Source of the DNA: Heliocidaris tuberculata | Lineage: Eukaryota > Echinodermata > Echinoidea > Camarodonta > Echinometridae | NCBI GenBank assembly: GCA_025618425.1 | Contig: CM046837.1 | Span: 24,459,488-24,523,487 of the forward strand | DNA: 64,000 nucleotides | Reading direction: 5' to 3' | Shown here: piece by piece, positions 1-12,230 of the stretch | How the letters are laid out: each line of letters starts with the position of its first letter | How positions within the stretch are numbered: position 1 is the first letter of the stretch | Position numbers and translations under genes: made by a program | The notes under the pieces: model-generated | Database searches by the model: none | What the model was told of the DNA's origin: nothing | What the model saw: the letters and a program-made list of their open reading frames with translations, nothing else

Positions 1-190
1 GTTGAGTCATAATTAAGTGATAGTCCAACAGATTGGTGCAGAAAATTGATGGAATTGTGCACTTTTTCGTAAAAACATAAAATTTGGCATGTAGGTAGAG
101 TTTTTTATGCCGAATAATTCTAGATAGGGGGCCACCAAAAATTCGGGCCCTGGGACCAAATGTGCCCATTAAAAAAAAATGGCCCTCTCA
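1..190 (+). repeat. Interspersed repeat, one of an inverted pair (cut by window start)
   Basis: The sequence from the window start through the GGCCACC...GGGCCC stretch matches the reverse complement of about 16105-16275. Shared blocks are GGCATGTAGG, AGAGTTTTTTATGC and the ATTCGGG-CCTGGG stretch. No coding potential is seen. Confidence 0.7.
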
Positions 191-663
191 GGGTCCTTCC
201 CCTTCAAAGTCTTGCACCCTCCTCATTAATATACCCTTTCTTACCTGCAAGAACTCTTGAGAGCGAACGTACAGGCCCGTGCAGGTACCGTGCAACCGAC
301 GCGCGACATGTCACGGCTCCGTATGGAGCGCCTTAATTGGACTTCCTGAGACCTCCACAAGGAGCCCGTGCGATGGTCGCAAGAAGCACGTGCAGGGAGT
401 ACGATGGCTGCGCGTGTCACGTATGTTCATCTGAACACGTAGCCACACACAGAGATTGTTGGGCATGTCCAACAGTCTCTTTGCGTGTCGATCCTGCGTG
501 CTCTTACGTGCTTGGAAAAAATGTGCGACGCAAGTAGGGTCTTTTAAATTTTTGTTCAGCTTTTTTATTTGGGGGGCCTGTAAGAGGGGTAGGATAAGGA
601 GTACGCCGGGTCTTTCGGGGTTATGATGAGTAAGTCTCTGGTACCATCTTACAACACAAATTA

Positions 664-906
664 CAGTGCCGTCACCAGCTTTTTTCAAGGGGGGGGGGGG
701 GAGAGTGCCTTTTGGGGGAAAAAAAAGACAAAACTTACCAACTCCAATGTCAGGCAGTGGTGCTGGTGGCGCAGATATGAGCTGTTCGACACTACACAAT
801 AGTGCATATAGCCGGCCGGCCAGATGGAGGTATAGACAAATGTACTGCCTACTGGTCACTATAGAACATGCCGCCCTTTTCAAAAGACACGACGCCCCCC
901 CCCCCC

Positions 907-938
<32 letters not shown>

Positions 939-1000
939 TTTTTTTTTTGTCTGGAGGGGGGTGCGTTCGCACCCTCCGCACCCCCCTGGCGACGCCCATG
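664..1000. mobile_element. hAT-like MITE with 5-bp target duplication
   Basis: It starts CAGTGCCGTCACCAGC and ends GGCGACGCCCATG, imperfect inverted termini, and is flanked by AATTA on both sides (659-663 and 1001-1005). The inside holds a long A run and poly-G/C tracts and no gene. The termini resemble the CAGNGGCG ends of hAT elements. Confidence 0.6.
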
Positions 1001-1005
1001 AATTA

Positions 1006-1779
1006 TAAGGACATGAATGCAGGAAGATCATATTCCAAGTCAATGGGTTCTTGTATTGAATATGTCTAAACTGCATGTTTCATTGATTCTATTCATTAAC
1101 AGTAGAACATTCTTCAATACCATGACTGCATGAGTCAATTCATTGTCCTTTTAGAATCATCCATTGATTATACCTGACCTACCCTGAATTTGGAGGTCAC
1201 ACACCAACAATTCAAAATCCAACATTTCAGTGTTGAACCAAAAAACCGCACAAGAAACTGGAATATGTTTTTCGAAGTCCCTCTCCCACGCAGACATGAG
1301 TTCATGGTACTTTTTAACCGACACTGTTTCTTGTTACTTCAAACAGCAGGTACCATAATACATGTGGTTCTAAGTTAGACCTTTGTCATGTCTATACGAA
1401 AATGGTTTTATGTCTTCAATGTTTAAATCTAAGGGTTCCATCTTATGTGTGCATTGTGGTGAAAGTTTTGATTTTTTTATGTTGAGTAATTAAAAAATGA
1501 CACTGGCTATCGCTGATAAAAAAAAAAATACATGAGTAATTATTATAACTCATGCCATGGGATCGATTGCGTGGATAAATATGTTCCGTAATTATTCATT
1601 AATATTGTTACAAATGCCCCAGCCCCAGCTATCCATCTTTAAGTCAGCATAAATCGATGTATCAAAGATGCGTCTACAATTTGGAAAACAGATCCATTTG
1701 CTGCCTGAAATAATTCAGTTTACCATTAGTAAATGTCATTGTATTTCCATTTACGAAATCATGCATATTATTATGGCGA
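1006..1779. other. No supported feature
   Basis: AT-rich DNA with short chance frames only. I see no repeat termini or coding similarity here. Confidence 0.6.
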
Positions 1780-3985
1780 TTATATACCAGCACTTAAATA
1801 AGGCAGCACACGCTTCAGTCGATTTGATATACATCCAGATGCTATTTTGTATATAACATTTAACAGTGAAATAGGACGCCAATTTTTTTGTAAATGTCCA
1901 GGTTTGTTTCCTTTATGGATAAGTGTGATTTTACATATTTTTTGCAGTGTCGTCCTACGACATTACCTTGTTTTTGTGACTGCGACAGTTCTGTGAAGTA
2001 AGCGTAGTTCAAAGATTTGATAATGAATGTTTTAAGATATTGCCAAAAGAATCGATAGAATTCTTTTGGCATCTTACCCTGGGGATTTGTTCATACTTTT
2101 GAGCATTTGATAAACCTCCTCTTCTCTCAAAGGACCTTCCAGTATTGTGGACATTTCTGGAGTTAACTTAGGAATATCTGAATGGTTCAATAATGTGTCC
2201 AGATTTATCTCTTCAGTTTCTTTAGTCGCATACTTACTTAGACTTAGTTCCTCCTGTTCCTTGCGGAGCATTGGGCAGCAACAGTTATTTTCCATCTTGT
2301 TCGGTCTTCCGCTAAAGTCTTCGCCTCCTCCCATCTCAATCTCATTTCATGAAGATCTCTTTTTCACTGTTCTTGCCCAAGTGGTTACAGGTCTTCCCCT
2401 TTTTCTTTTGCCCCCTTTTGGTTTCCACTCTAGGGCGGTTTTGGGGTGTCTTTCTACTGGCATTATAAAGGTGTGACCCAGGCCCTTTAGGCGTCGTTCT
2501 TTCACTATTGTACTTAGTTTTGTTATTTTAGATCGTGACAAAACTTTGTCACTCTGTCTTTCTAGCTGATGCCTAGTATTTTCCGGAGACATCTTTGGTG
2601 GAAAACATCTCACTGGCATATATGGCAACTGTGGTGACCAGAGAAGTATACAGCATAACTTTGCTTTTGAGGGCGATCTGCCTTGACTTTCAGAATATTA
2701 TTAAGTCTCTTAAATACAGAGCAATTTCTTTTAATATACTATCCTGTCCACTAATAACATTTCCATTCTCTGCTGACAATTTACGTATTTCTTTACTTTA
2801 TTCTGTTTTTCTAAGTTTAAAAGAATTTTGATGGCTTTTCTCCAAGCTCTATCCACTTGATTCTTCAAGATCTCATAGCGATTCCATCATTTACTTTTAA
2901 GCGAAGAGTTTCAAGTTGTGATTTTCTGTTATTTAATTCTATTAATAGCAGTCTTATCATTCGATATCACTAATTTTTATTCCAGTTCTTCTATATTTCT
3001 TTCTAGTTCCTTTTCCCGATTTACATTTTGTTTCTTGATGAAAGAGCCAGGTGATATAGATTCTCCACGTAATATCATCATCTAGGTTTCAAAAAATAAC
3101 TGGTCATTGATAGAAAATTCACATTTGCCAACTATAATGTCATTTTGATCAAACTCCACGTTATCTTCCGCGTAAAATGTATTTGTCTCTTTTATTGTTT
3201 TAATAATTTTGGAAACAAAAATTTCATCTTTTAATAGAGAATTGTTTAATTTCCAATTTTTCGGGCCCCGTTTAATCTGATTTAAACTCAAATTAAGACG
3301 AATTAATGAATGATCTGTTCGATAACCAGAGACAATATTGGATTTATGAACTAAAGAAAGCAATTCTAATGATATTAAAAAGAAATCTAATGTACCTTGT
3401 TTAAAAGGATTCGGCTGCCGCCATGTATAATACTTTTTCATTGGAAATCTAATTCTCCATGGGTCGCAAAGATCTAATTCATTCTTCATATTGTTTACCT
3501 GCTTTCTCGCTCTAGGGTTATATACATGTAAATAATTATGAGTATCAAGGGTTTGGTCGTGAACTAAATTCCAGTCCCCGCAGATAATAACACGCGGATT
3601 TTCGAATTCAATTATTATACGTTGTAGATCAGCAAAAAAGGTTGGATTATCAGTGTTTGGTCCATATAAAGACCAAGAGTAATATCGTAATCATACAAGG
3701 TCAAGTCTAAAACTACCAAATTTCCCCCATTGTCTATTCTATAGTTGTTAACTTTGACCGCAATAGTATCCCTGGAAAGAATTGCTCCTCTAGAGCTGGA
3801 TGTATGATGGGAGAAAAAACAGCCGCCTTCCCATTCCCTACGTATTTCCGTTTCTATTTCAGGAGTAAAGTGGGTATCTTGAATACAACATAATAGTATG
3901 ATTTCGATTTCAAATATAACAAAGTATCTTCTCTTTTCTTATCGTTAGCTAAGCAGTGACAGTTCATTTAAATAAAAGTAATGTC
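1780..3985 (-). pseudogene. L1/Tx1-like LINE remnant (endonuclease and RT start)
   Basis: Reading the minus strand with several frameshifts gives APE endonuclease pieces (VIICGDWNLVHDQTLDTHN, LCDPWRIRFPMKKYYTWRQP, LDFFLISLELL, GYRTDHSLIRLNLSL), then the linker (LEKQNKVKK, NGNVISGQDSILKEIALYL) and the RT start ([54 protein letters not shown]). This order is that of L1-clade ORF2. Stops and frameshifts throughout make it dead, and the RT core is missing. It is interrupted at about 2240-2692 by another LINE. Confidence 0.85.
2240..2692 (-). pseudogene. RTE-like LINE C-terminus inserted in the L1-like remnant
   Basis: The minus strand reads IALKSKVMLYTSLVTTVA, YASETF, then IVKERRLKGLGHTFIMPVE, ALEWKPKGGKRKRGRPVTTW, and out of frame EEAKTLAEDRTRW. 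The order SLVTTVALYASETW / RRLRWLGHVxRM / GKRKRGRPxTTW / A-DRxxW is the conserved C-terminus of a widespread invertebrate RT family (RTE-type, by recollection). L1-like coding sequence resumes on both sides, so this is a nested 5'-truncated insertion. Confidence 0.75.
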
Positions 3986-4109
3986 ATCCTGCATCAGACA
4001 AGAGTTTTATGGCTAGAAAAGGCGACGAACTACGGGTGGAAGCATTTTTCAGTATAAACACAAACGGAAAAAAAACGAAACAACTACACAACACACGAGC
4101 ACGGAACAC

Positions 4110-5565
4110 AAAGGTGGGCTCGCTCTGCGAGCCCGAATAACGACACGCCAGATAAGGTCCTGGGTGCTATTGCACTGCAATGGTTTCAAAGTTATTTGAA
4201 ATATTGTTATCAATATACTGTTTACAATAATTATTCTTCTGACCGTTCCCTCATACATTATGGTGTTCCCCAGGGATCTATCCTAGGCCCCTTATTATTT
4301 CTGATTAATGATGATGATATCAAATCATCTGATAAGTTTATATTTACAATTTTATATTCAGAATGACGTGTCAAATTTAGAGCTGAATGTTAATTTTGAA
4401 CTAGCCAAAGTTTCTAAATGGTTCAAAGTCAATAAACTGGTAATTGATAATAATAACCCCCCCCCCTACTTCAATGATATTTTGTAACCACAATAGAACA
4501 ATTTATCCAATAGACTTGATAGCATAACTCTCTATATAGATTCTACTCCTCTGATTAAGGTGGATATTTTGTTAATTATTATATTGTTAATTTTCTTGGG
4601 ATACATAATGAACGTAACCTGAAGTGGAATGAGCATGTAAATTATGTAACTGGTAAAGTATCTAGATGTCTTGGTATTTTGTATATTATAAGGCTTTATC
4701 TTCCCCTATCTTCTATGATATTGTTGTAAATACTCTAATATTACCATTTTTATCTTATTGTATTACGTTTTGGGGGAACTGTTGCAAAACAGAGACAGAT
4801 ACACTTTAAATTACAGGGGGAAAAAAATCCTTGCGTATATGTACTAATGGCAACTACCTTGCCCATTTTGCTCCTCTATTTATAAAAGTAAAAACACTTA
4901 CTATCTCTGACTTGTATAAAGTTTTGGAGCGCAGTTATCGGATTCTCCTATTTTCAAAATCTACTCCCAAATACAATATCAAGGATGTTTAATGTCAATA
5001 TTTGTCTTCATTACCATAATACAAGGAATAAACATTGTTTTCCTCGTTGGAAAGTTTCATACTGTTTTGAGTTAAAGTCTCTGCGCTTTTATCTCCCTAT
5101 GATTTGGAATGCGACTGAGCAAAATATATCCAATTGCCATAGTCAACAATTATTTAAGAGATCACTGAAAAAATACTTCTTATCCAGATACTCAGAAATG
5201 TAACTCTATTGTTTAATACATGTATATACCTGCTGTTCCCCTCTCTGACATGTTTTATTGTTTGTTAAATTCTCTTTTTTCTTATCTTACACACTTACTT
5301 TATTATTTAAATTGAATTTAGAATAATTATGGTAAAACTTTAACTTACTTCCAAGAGCTTTTTGTTAGAGGACTTGTAGACAAGGCCTTTGCGGCTTTTC
5401 AAGTTTCTCTTTCTTTTTCATTTTCACTCTGTTTACCTTGGTTAAAAACGCATTAAGTCATATTTGTACACTTCTTGCAATTACAAAGTTTGTAAGAACA
5501 TGATGTTTTTATTGTTATGTTATGTATTGTATTTTTAATGGAAATGGAAACGAACGAACGAAGCC
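4110..5565 (+). pseudogene. CR1/Jockey-like LINE remnant, 3' half
   Basis: Pieces in order: ALQWFQSYLKYCYQYTVYNN, HYGVPQGSILGPLLFL (RT motif with PQG), FLGIHNERNLKWNEHVNYV, and at 4985-5203 an intact stretch (FNVNICLHYHNTRNKHCFP, FYLPMIWNATEQNI, FKRSLKKYFLSRYSEM), the usual C-terminal block of these elements. The FADD box is lost to frameshifts near 4350. A 3' UTR runs to a short AACG repeat tail at about 5550-5565. Confidence 0.8.
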
Positions 5566-5582
5566 AGTTTTTGACCACTTGA

Positions 5583-5765
5583 CAACGAACTATATAGCAC
5601 GTGCGCCTGTAAAATGTTTGCCAAGCTGGAATGCTCCCAAGTGGAGTGGAGAATGGAAACTTTGAGTGCAGAATCCAAAGACCGGGGTTATTATAACACA
5701 CTGTCAACATGGTCAAGCTCTTTTATCAGTTACTTAATTGGAAAGGCGCTACATAAACATAAAGA
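5583..5765 (+). mobile_element. SINE, same family as 36501-37120
   Basis: The body from about 5583 matches the reverse complement of 36501-36680: GTGCGCCTGT, GCTGGAATGCTCCC, GTGGAGTGGAGAATG, AGTGCAGAATCC, GACCGGGGT, CAGTTACT and GGAAAGGCGC occur in the same order. The 3' end has a short A-rich tail. It abuts the LINE tail just upstream. The tRNA-like head is missing. Confidence 0.75.
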
Positions 5766-6405
5766 ACAGTTATCATTACAAAAGATGAAACGTAAGACGT
5801 GGCATTTGAATGCCACGCCATAATAAGCGTATAACTGTCGCTTCTGCATTTCACAACAAACCTTTCCACTGAAGTAATTCTAACCCATAATTCCTTGGTG
5901 AAATCACGAATGAAACATTTTAGATTGATATTGTATCGAGTCCCCTCTTGCAAAGCAGAACAATCAATGTTCATACTGGCCTGCCTTAAATCTGTAATCC
6001 ATTATTGCGTGGAAAGTCCAATCTATGCAGAAGTCTAATTGTCTAAATGATTATGAATACTTGAATAATCCGTAGGAAATTGATTTATTATAAGAAGCAA
6101 TTCCTCGTGGGTTTCAGGATAGGTTGATATATCACGAGCTTAGAAAAAAAAAAAGCAGAAACTGATTCTCCATAAAACACGAATTATTACAAATAAAACC
6201 TCCCGCACACTTTGTCGACGGTTGTTTGCTCAGGCTTTTGAGGTAGCTTTGATTAAAAACCGATTGAATTTTCGTTCGAACAACAGCAACCAGAAAAAAA
6301 AAGAAGGAAAAAATGAGTGTATGTATATTGGTATATGATGCAGAGGGATGGGGGGGGGGGGGGGGGTGATGCAGCCCCCTCCCAGAATGTTGAAATACCA
6401 AATAT
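5766..6405. other. No supported feature
   Basis: Unique-looking AT-rich DNA with a poly-G tract at 6350-6366. Short frames here match nothing I recognise. Confidence 0.55.
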
Positions 6406-6924
6406 TTGAGCACCCCTATCGATAGCCTAATTAATAAAGAAGCCATAATACTCCACACGGGTATTAACAATCTTAAAGCTCAGTCCGCAGACCAAGCAGC
6501 GACTAAATACGAATCACTAGTCAGGAAAGCCAAAACGAAAACGAATCGTCTGATATTATCCCTCCCCATTTCATGCCTTACAAAACCATGGAATGATAAA
6601 GTGAATACATTCAGGCGACTAATTGAGCCAATATTTGAAGGACAACAAGGTATCACTCTCTGCACCAATACAAATTTTACCAACTTTGGTGCCCCCATTG
6701 AGCGCTACTTCGATGATAGCGTCCATCCAAATGAGGAAGGGACAAGGCTGTTGTCGGGCAACCTCATCCACACTATTTTCGGTCCCCGAGCGAGACACGG
6801 AAATGCCCACGAAGCAAAAGAGAAAAGTCCCAGATCAAAATACAATAATCATACCCAAACCAAGAATCAATCACTTGCGAGCAACCTGGCCGAAGTTCTC
6901 ATGAATATCTTAGAATCAAAGTAA
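6406..6924 (+). pseudogene. SGNH/GDSL hydrolase-like ORF, probable retrotransposon ORF1 remnant
   Basis: The open frame gives about 170 residues. ILHTGINNL near the start fits block III (G-x-N) of SGNH hydrolases, and YFDDSVHPNEEGTRLLSGNL near residues 106-125 fits block V with the catalytic Asp-His pair (D-x-V-H-P-N). The nucleophile block I (GDS) is missing, so the frame is cut at its 5' end; a poly-G tract lies just upstream. SGNH domains are known in ORF1 of some CR1/L2-type LINEs of marine animals. Whether it belongs with the LINE at 8507 is not shown. Confidence 0.65.
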
Positions 6925-7229
6925 TCAGGGTAGACAAAACCTTGTTAGGTTTCCAATTTAAATACCATTGATTACTCAGGGTTTTTTCGTTTTTGTTTTT
7001 GTTTTTGTTTTTGTTTTTTTTTATTGGGGGGGGGGGGGTTAGTTTCATTTCGTTTTGATTCGCAAAAATTGCTATTTTGTATCCCGAAAACTAACTGATA
7101 ATGTGCTTTTTGCGACAAAGTTAACCAAAATTGTTTGCTTGTTTGTTCGCTATTCATTTGTTTATTTATTTTATTTTTTGAAATTTTTTTTTCTTCCGCC
7201 CGTTTTCCTATTTGTTGCTGTTGTTTTGT

Positions 7230-7262
<33 letters not shown>

Positions 7263-7685
7263 GAAACATTGAAATTAACACCAATGACTATATGGAGCGA
7301 GAGAGCCTTGGAATGAAGGCGAAAAGAGAAGAAACAGAAGGGGGTTCGGAAGGAATTAAGACCCAACACAAATCAATGACCCCGCCATCAGGTCATCCCA
7401 AGAGGAATTCTTATCAGTGATTTGATTGAAAATGAATTTTCTTCTCTTCTTTCTCCACCGTGACACTGAAAGTGTTAGACTCAATGAATGTAACTTGAAA
7501 GTGAAATAGCACATTCTTCATATATTCAAGTTTAAGCTTAGTCATTGGAGCTAATGTATATCCCTATTTCTTAGCATTTCTATATAATGTAAGGTTACCG
7601 TATGTAGTGCTCATAATCTATTTGACAATGTCATGTTGTTCTAAAACCTATTTAAGGGGAATTACGCTTTCTCTCTATCTTCTTT
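6925..7685. other. Low-complexity T-rich DNA, no gene
   Basis: It contains (GTTTTT)n near 6986-7016, a G run, a T run at 7231-7258, then AT-rich unique sequence. No repeat ends or coding signal seen. Confidence 0.6.
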
Positions 7686-8437
7686 TATTTATCGATGCAA
7701 TTTGATAGACAATGTATTTTTTCTTATCTTCTTCTCCACATTGAATGTACACATTAATGATGTAATTTGATTGAATATGCATTTGCTAATGCACATTTAC
7801 GATGTTTATAGAAATATATTTATTTATCGATGCAATTTGATAGACAATGTATTTTTTCTTATCTTCTTCTCCACATTGAATGTACACATTTATGATGTAA
7901 TTTGATTGAATATGCATTTGCTAATGCACATTTACGATGTTTATAGAAATATATTTATTTATCGATGCAATTTGATGGACAATGTATTTTTTCTTATCTT
8001 CTTCTCCACATTGAATGTACACATTAATGATGTAATTTGATTGAATATGCATTTGCTCATGCACATTCACGATGTTTATAGAAATATATTTGTTTATCCA
8101 GATAGACAATGTATTTTTTTTTCTTCTTCTTCTTCTCCACATTGAAAATGTACACATTAACGATGTAATTTGATTGAATATGCATTTGCTAATGCACATT
8201 TACGATGTTTAAAGAAATATATTTATTTATCGATGTGATTTGATAGACAATGAAATTGAAAATTTGATTGAGCATTTGCACATGCAAATTTACGAGGTTT
8301 ATATAGATATATGTATTTATCGATTTAATTTGATAGACAATGTATTTTTTTTTCTTTCTTTCTTTCTCTCTACATTGAAAATGTACACATTAACGACGTA
8401 CTTTGATGAATATACATTTGCTCATGCACAGTTACGA
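7686..8437 (+). repeat. Tandem array of ~135-bp monomers
   Basis: The landmark ATCGA(T)GCAATTTGATAGA recurs at 7691, 7826, 7961, about 8096, 8229 and 8319: three spacings of exactly 135 bp, then 133 and a shortened 90 bp unit. Each unit also carries TTCTTCTCCACATTGAATG and GAATATGCATTTGCT. The array stops about 70 bp before the start of the LINE ORF. Confidence 0.92.
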
Positions 8438-8506
8438 TGTTTGTAAAATGATAAAAAGTAATAAAAAATCCATACATTTCTGGTACCTTTTATTCTGACC
8501 CAAATA

Positions 8507-10051
8507 ATGGTTTCCAAAATATCTAGACAATTCACTATTAGCTCATGGAACGTAAACGGTCTATTTAAACGAATAGACGGACAGCGATTCTCTAAACTTG
8601 ATGATACTGACTTCCAAAGGAAGCTTACGTCAGACATAATATTTCTGTGTGAAACACATGCCCAACTAAATGAACCATTGACACTCGATGGGTATAGATT
8701 TATTGCGAACTGCCGAACGACTGACAACCGCAGAGCAAGAGGGGGGTTGGGAATATTCATTAAGCACTCGATTGTAAAAGGAATAAAGACTGTAGATATG
8801 TCTTGCAGTGAGTACATTTGGGTACGACTGGACAAGCGCTTTTTTGGACTCAAACGCAATCTATTCCTATGCTTCGCATACATCCCTCCCGCAAACTCGA
8901 CTTTTACTACGAGAACCGGGATAGACAAAGAAATATTTGATAATTTGGAAAATAGTGTAGCAAAATGGACCAATCAAGGAGATATAATGATAATGGGGGA
9001 CCTAAACGCCCACATAAATAAGAACGATCTTGATTATATCCCGGCTGATGCAAACGACCCCTTAGATGATATACTTCAAAGTACTTATATCCCAGACAAT
9101 ACACCCCCAAGACGAAATACTCTCAGCGAGCAAGTGACAAACAGCTACGGGAGGCAACTTATAGATATGTGTGTAAGTGCACAACTTCGAATACTGAATG
9201 GGAGAACGCTCGGGGACACAATGGGAAAGGTGACTTTCTTTAATACACAAGGATCGTCTATAGTTGATTACTGTATATGTAGCGAATCTTTTATGCAGAC
9301 TCTATTGTCATTTGAGGTCGAAGACTTTCAGCCATTACTATCTGATCACTGCCAAATCATAGCGACGTTACAGGCTTTTATTGTAGAAAAACATGATATA
9401 GAAGTATATGAGATACCATCAATTAAGTGGTCTAAAATACACGAAGAACGTTTTATAAATAACCTGAACAAATCTGAATTTAAGGAAATAGATATTTTGA
9501 TTAGTGAATTACCTTCGATAGACATGTCAAATTACCACAAGGAGGAAATTGAAAATAAAATAAATCACAGTGTCAATTGTTTTACACAAATGCTTCAAAA
9601 GGCAGCAGGGGGTATTAGAGGAAATAGAAGGACAAATCAGCGTAATAGGAAGAAAAATAAACCATGGTTCGATATGGAATGCAAAAGTAAAATTAAATTA
9701 ATCAAGACCATCAGTAGAAAATTGAAATCAAAACCATGGGAAGCAGATTTAAGATTGAAAATCCTACACGAACGGAAAGCTTTTAAAAAGATGACACGGA
9801 AAAAATACAGAATATATAAAAGGCACTTATTAGAGAAAATAAATAGCATAGAGAACAATGATACATCTAGTTTTTGGAACTTTGTTGACATCCTAAAACA
9901 AAAGCAAGAGAGAAAAACTAGTTCCAGTATATCCCCAGGAGAATGGTATGATTACATAAAAGATTTAATGAATAGGAATCATGAAAACCAGTATAATGAA
10001 ATTAACGAGGTAGATATCCTAGGTATAGTAATAGCAACAGTAGCATATTGA
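8507..10051 (+). pseudogene. LINE ORF2 part 1: AP-type endonuclease and linker
   Basis: The 514-residue open frame starts MVSKISRQFTISSWNVNGLF. Endonuclease motifs in order: SWNVNG (Asn), IIFLCETHA (catalytic Glu), GGLGIFIKHS, FAYIPPANS, IMGDLNAHI (GDLN), SIVDYCICSE and LLSDHCQII (catalytic SDH). All key residues are present. A basic linker (RRTNQRNRKKNKPWFD, then KTISRKLKSKPW) follows. The frame ends at 10051 just before the RT, which continues in another frame. Confidence 0.92.
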
Positions 10052-11224
10052 ATATGAAAATAGAGAAGCAAGAAGTCCTAAATGCCATAAAATCCCTAAA
10101 AAGAAAAAAATCTTGCGGGCCTGACAATGTTCTGAATGAAATGTTAATTATCTCCTGTAAATTTGACATAGATGTAATAACAAACATTTTAAATGCAATA
10201 TTAAAGACGGGAATCTATCCTAACAGTTGGAGGAGGAACTTAATAAAGCCAATATTTAAATCAGGGTCGGTTAATGACCCTGATAACTATAGAAGTATTG
10301 CCCTGACAAGCTGCATGGGTAAGCTATTTGCAAGGATCCTTTATAATAGACTTAACGATTATACAGAAGACAATAACATAATCTGTAAAGAACAGATAGG
10401 CTTTAGAAAAGGATACCGCACCAGTGACCATGTATTAACACTCAAAACAATAATAGACTACGCATATACATGCCTGCTTTGTGGACTTTAAGAAAGCTTT
10501 CGACTCGGTAAATAGGAAGGCCCTTTTCCATAAACTTAAAAAATATGCGATGCATGGCGATTTCCTAAATACTTTGAAAGATATGTATGCTAGTGTTGAT
10601 TTTTCTATGAAATTACAACAAGGAAGAACGCCATATTTTAATACATCAGTGGGACTAAAACAAGGTTGTATACTCAGTCCAATATTATTTTCATTATATA
10701 TTAACGATTTAGTCGACATATTTGGCGAGGAGTGCAGACCAGTGACTTTGGACGGGGACAAAATATCTTGTCTACTATATGCAGATGACCTCGTTATACT
10801 ATCCGAGACCGCATTCGGGCTTCAAACATGTTTGAATAAACTAAATGAGTATTGCAAAAAATGGGACTTAAAGGTGAATATGAATAAGACACAAGTAATG
10901 ATATTCAATAAGGCAGGACGAGTTATAAGAAAGAATATATTTACCATAAACGACTTCCCTGTTAAAATAACTAACGAATACAAATATTTAGGTATTATAT
11001 TTAAACCCTCTGGTTCCTTTACGAACGCTATCAAACACCTACTTTGTAAAGCAAAAAAAGCAACTTTTTGCATTAGAAACGTCATGCCAAGCAACAGAGT
11101 AGCAGCTATACCAAATATGAAACTATTCGACGCATGTATAAAAAAAAATTTTGTTATATTGCTCCGAAATCTGGAGTCTGTCATCGCTTATACGCGAAGA
11201 CAAGGAAACAGAACAATTATATAA
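10048..11224 (+). pseudogene. LINE ORF2 part 2: reverse transcriptase
   Basis: Two overlapping frames (10048-10491 and 10481-11224) make up the RT. The first has KRKKSCGPDNVLNEML, LIKPIFKSGSVNDPDNYRSI and EQIGFRKGYRTSDHV. The second has VDFKKAFDSVNRKAL (catalytic Asp), GLKQGCILSPILFSLYIND, CLLYADDLVIL (YADD box), VNMNKTQVMIFNK and NEYKYLGIIFKPSG. A single indel near 10475 separates them. The catalytic residues are intact. Confidence 0.93.
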
Positions 11225-12014
11225 TTCTTTTCTTCCTGAAAAAATACAGAACCAGTTCCTGAAAACGGTTCTCGGAGTACATAGGTCATCAACTAATAGT
11301 GCTATTTTGGCCGAGTTTGGTCGTTACCCGTTATATATATATCAGCTCTAAAACGAAGCGTAGGGTACTGGCATCATATTATTACCACAAAAGAAAAGAG
11401 TCTTATAAAAAGCGCATATGCTGCTTCACAATATACCAATAACGGATTTAAGAAATATATAAAAATGCTACTACGACAAATTGGTTTCTCCCATGTGTGG
11501 GAAAATCAAGGCACTTTCTCAAAAAGAGCGCTTTTGAATGCAATAACAAATAAATTAAATGATCGGTATATAATATCCTGGAAAAAAGGTCTCGCTGAAA
11601 ATGGTAATAAATTGAGAACTTATAAAAAAACTGAAAAATAACTATAAGATTGAAAACTACCTCCTTCTAGACGCCGACAAAATACACATTATAAACTTTG
11701 CAAAACTAAGAATAAGCAACAGTAAACTTATGATAGAACAAGGTAGATACAAAAAACTCGCAATTAGCGATAGAATATGCCCCTTATGTAAGACCTCAGT
11801 AGAGGACGAATATCATTTCATAATCGACTGCAATTCCCTCCAAGCACTCAGAACTGAACTATTCAACCAGTTAAAGAATGTGTTCCCGGATTTCTTAAGC
11901 ATGAATGATGAAAATAAATTTCATTTAATATTAGGTAGTAACGATATGGATGTAAGTAAACTCTGTGTAATTGGACTTAACAATATGTACACAGAAAGAT
12001 TGAATCACGGCTAA
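11151..12014 (+). pseudogene. LINE ORF2 part 3: C-terminal region with CCHC-like motif
   Basis: Frames at 11151-11351 and 11730-12014 continue the polyprotein: LYCSEIWSLS, FLKTVLGVHRSSTNSAILAE and, nearer the end, CPLCKTSVEDEYHFIIDC, a C-x2-C-x8-H-x4-C pattern typical of the C-terminus of several invertebrate LINE families. Breaks between 11351 and 11730 need frameshifts to bridge. It ends NMYTERLNHG and stop. Confidence 0.82.
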
Positions 12015-12230
12015 AAAAAAAAAAATAAATAAATAAATAAATAAATAATAATAATAAGAAGAAAAATAGAAATAAATAAACGAATAAACAAATAAAATTA
12101 CATAAATAATATAAATAAATAAAATACAATAAAAATAATTCAAAGATAATAACAATAATAACACTAATAACAATAATCATAATCATAATCATAATAATAA
12201 TAATGATTGTAATAATCAGTATAATAATAA
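12012..12230. repeat. A/T-rich microsatellite
   Basis: An A run is followed by (AAAT)n, (AAT)n and degenerate AATAATCAT repeats, probably within the 3' UTR of the LINE. Confidence 0.85.

Noticed and set aside
311..883. 190-codon open frame on the minus strand
   Set aside because: It crosses the border of a MITE and poly-G tracts, is rich in Pro/Cys low-complexity sequence and shows no recognisable domain.
7686..8437. CRISPR-like array
   Set aside because: The units are near-identical over their full 135 bp with no unique spacers, and the DNA is eukaryotic.
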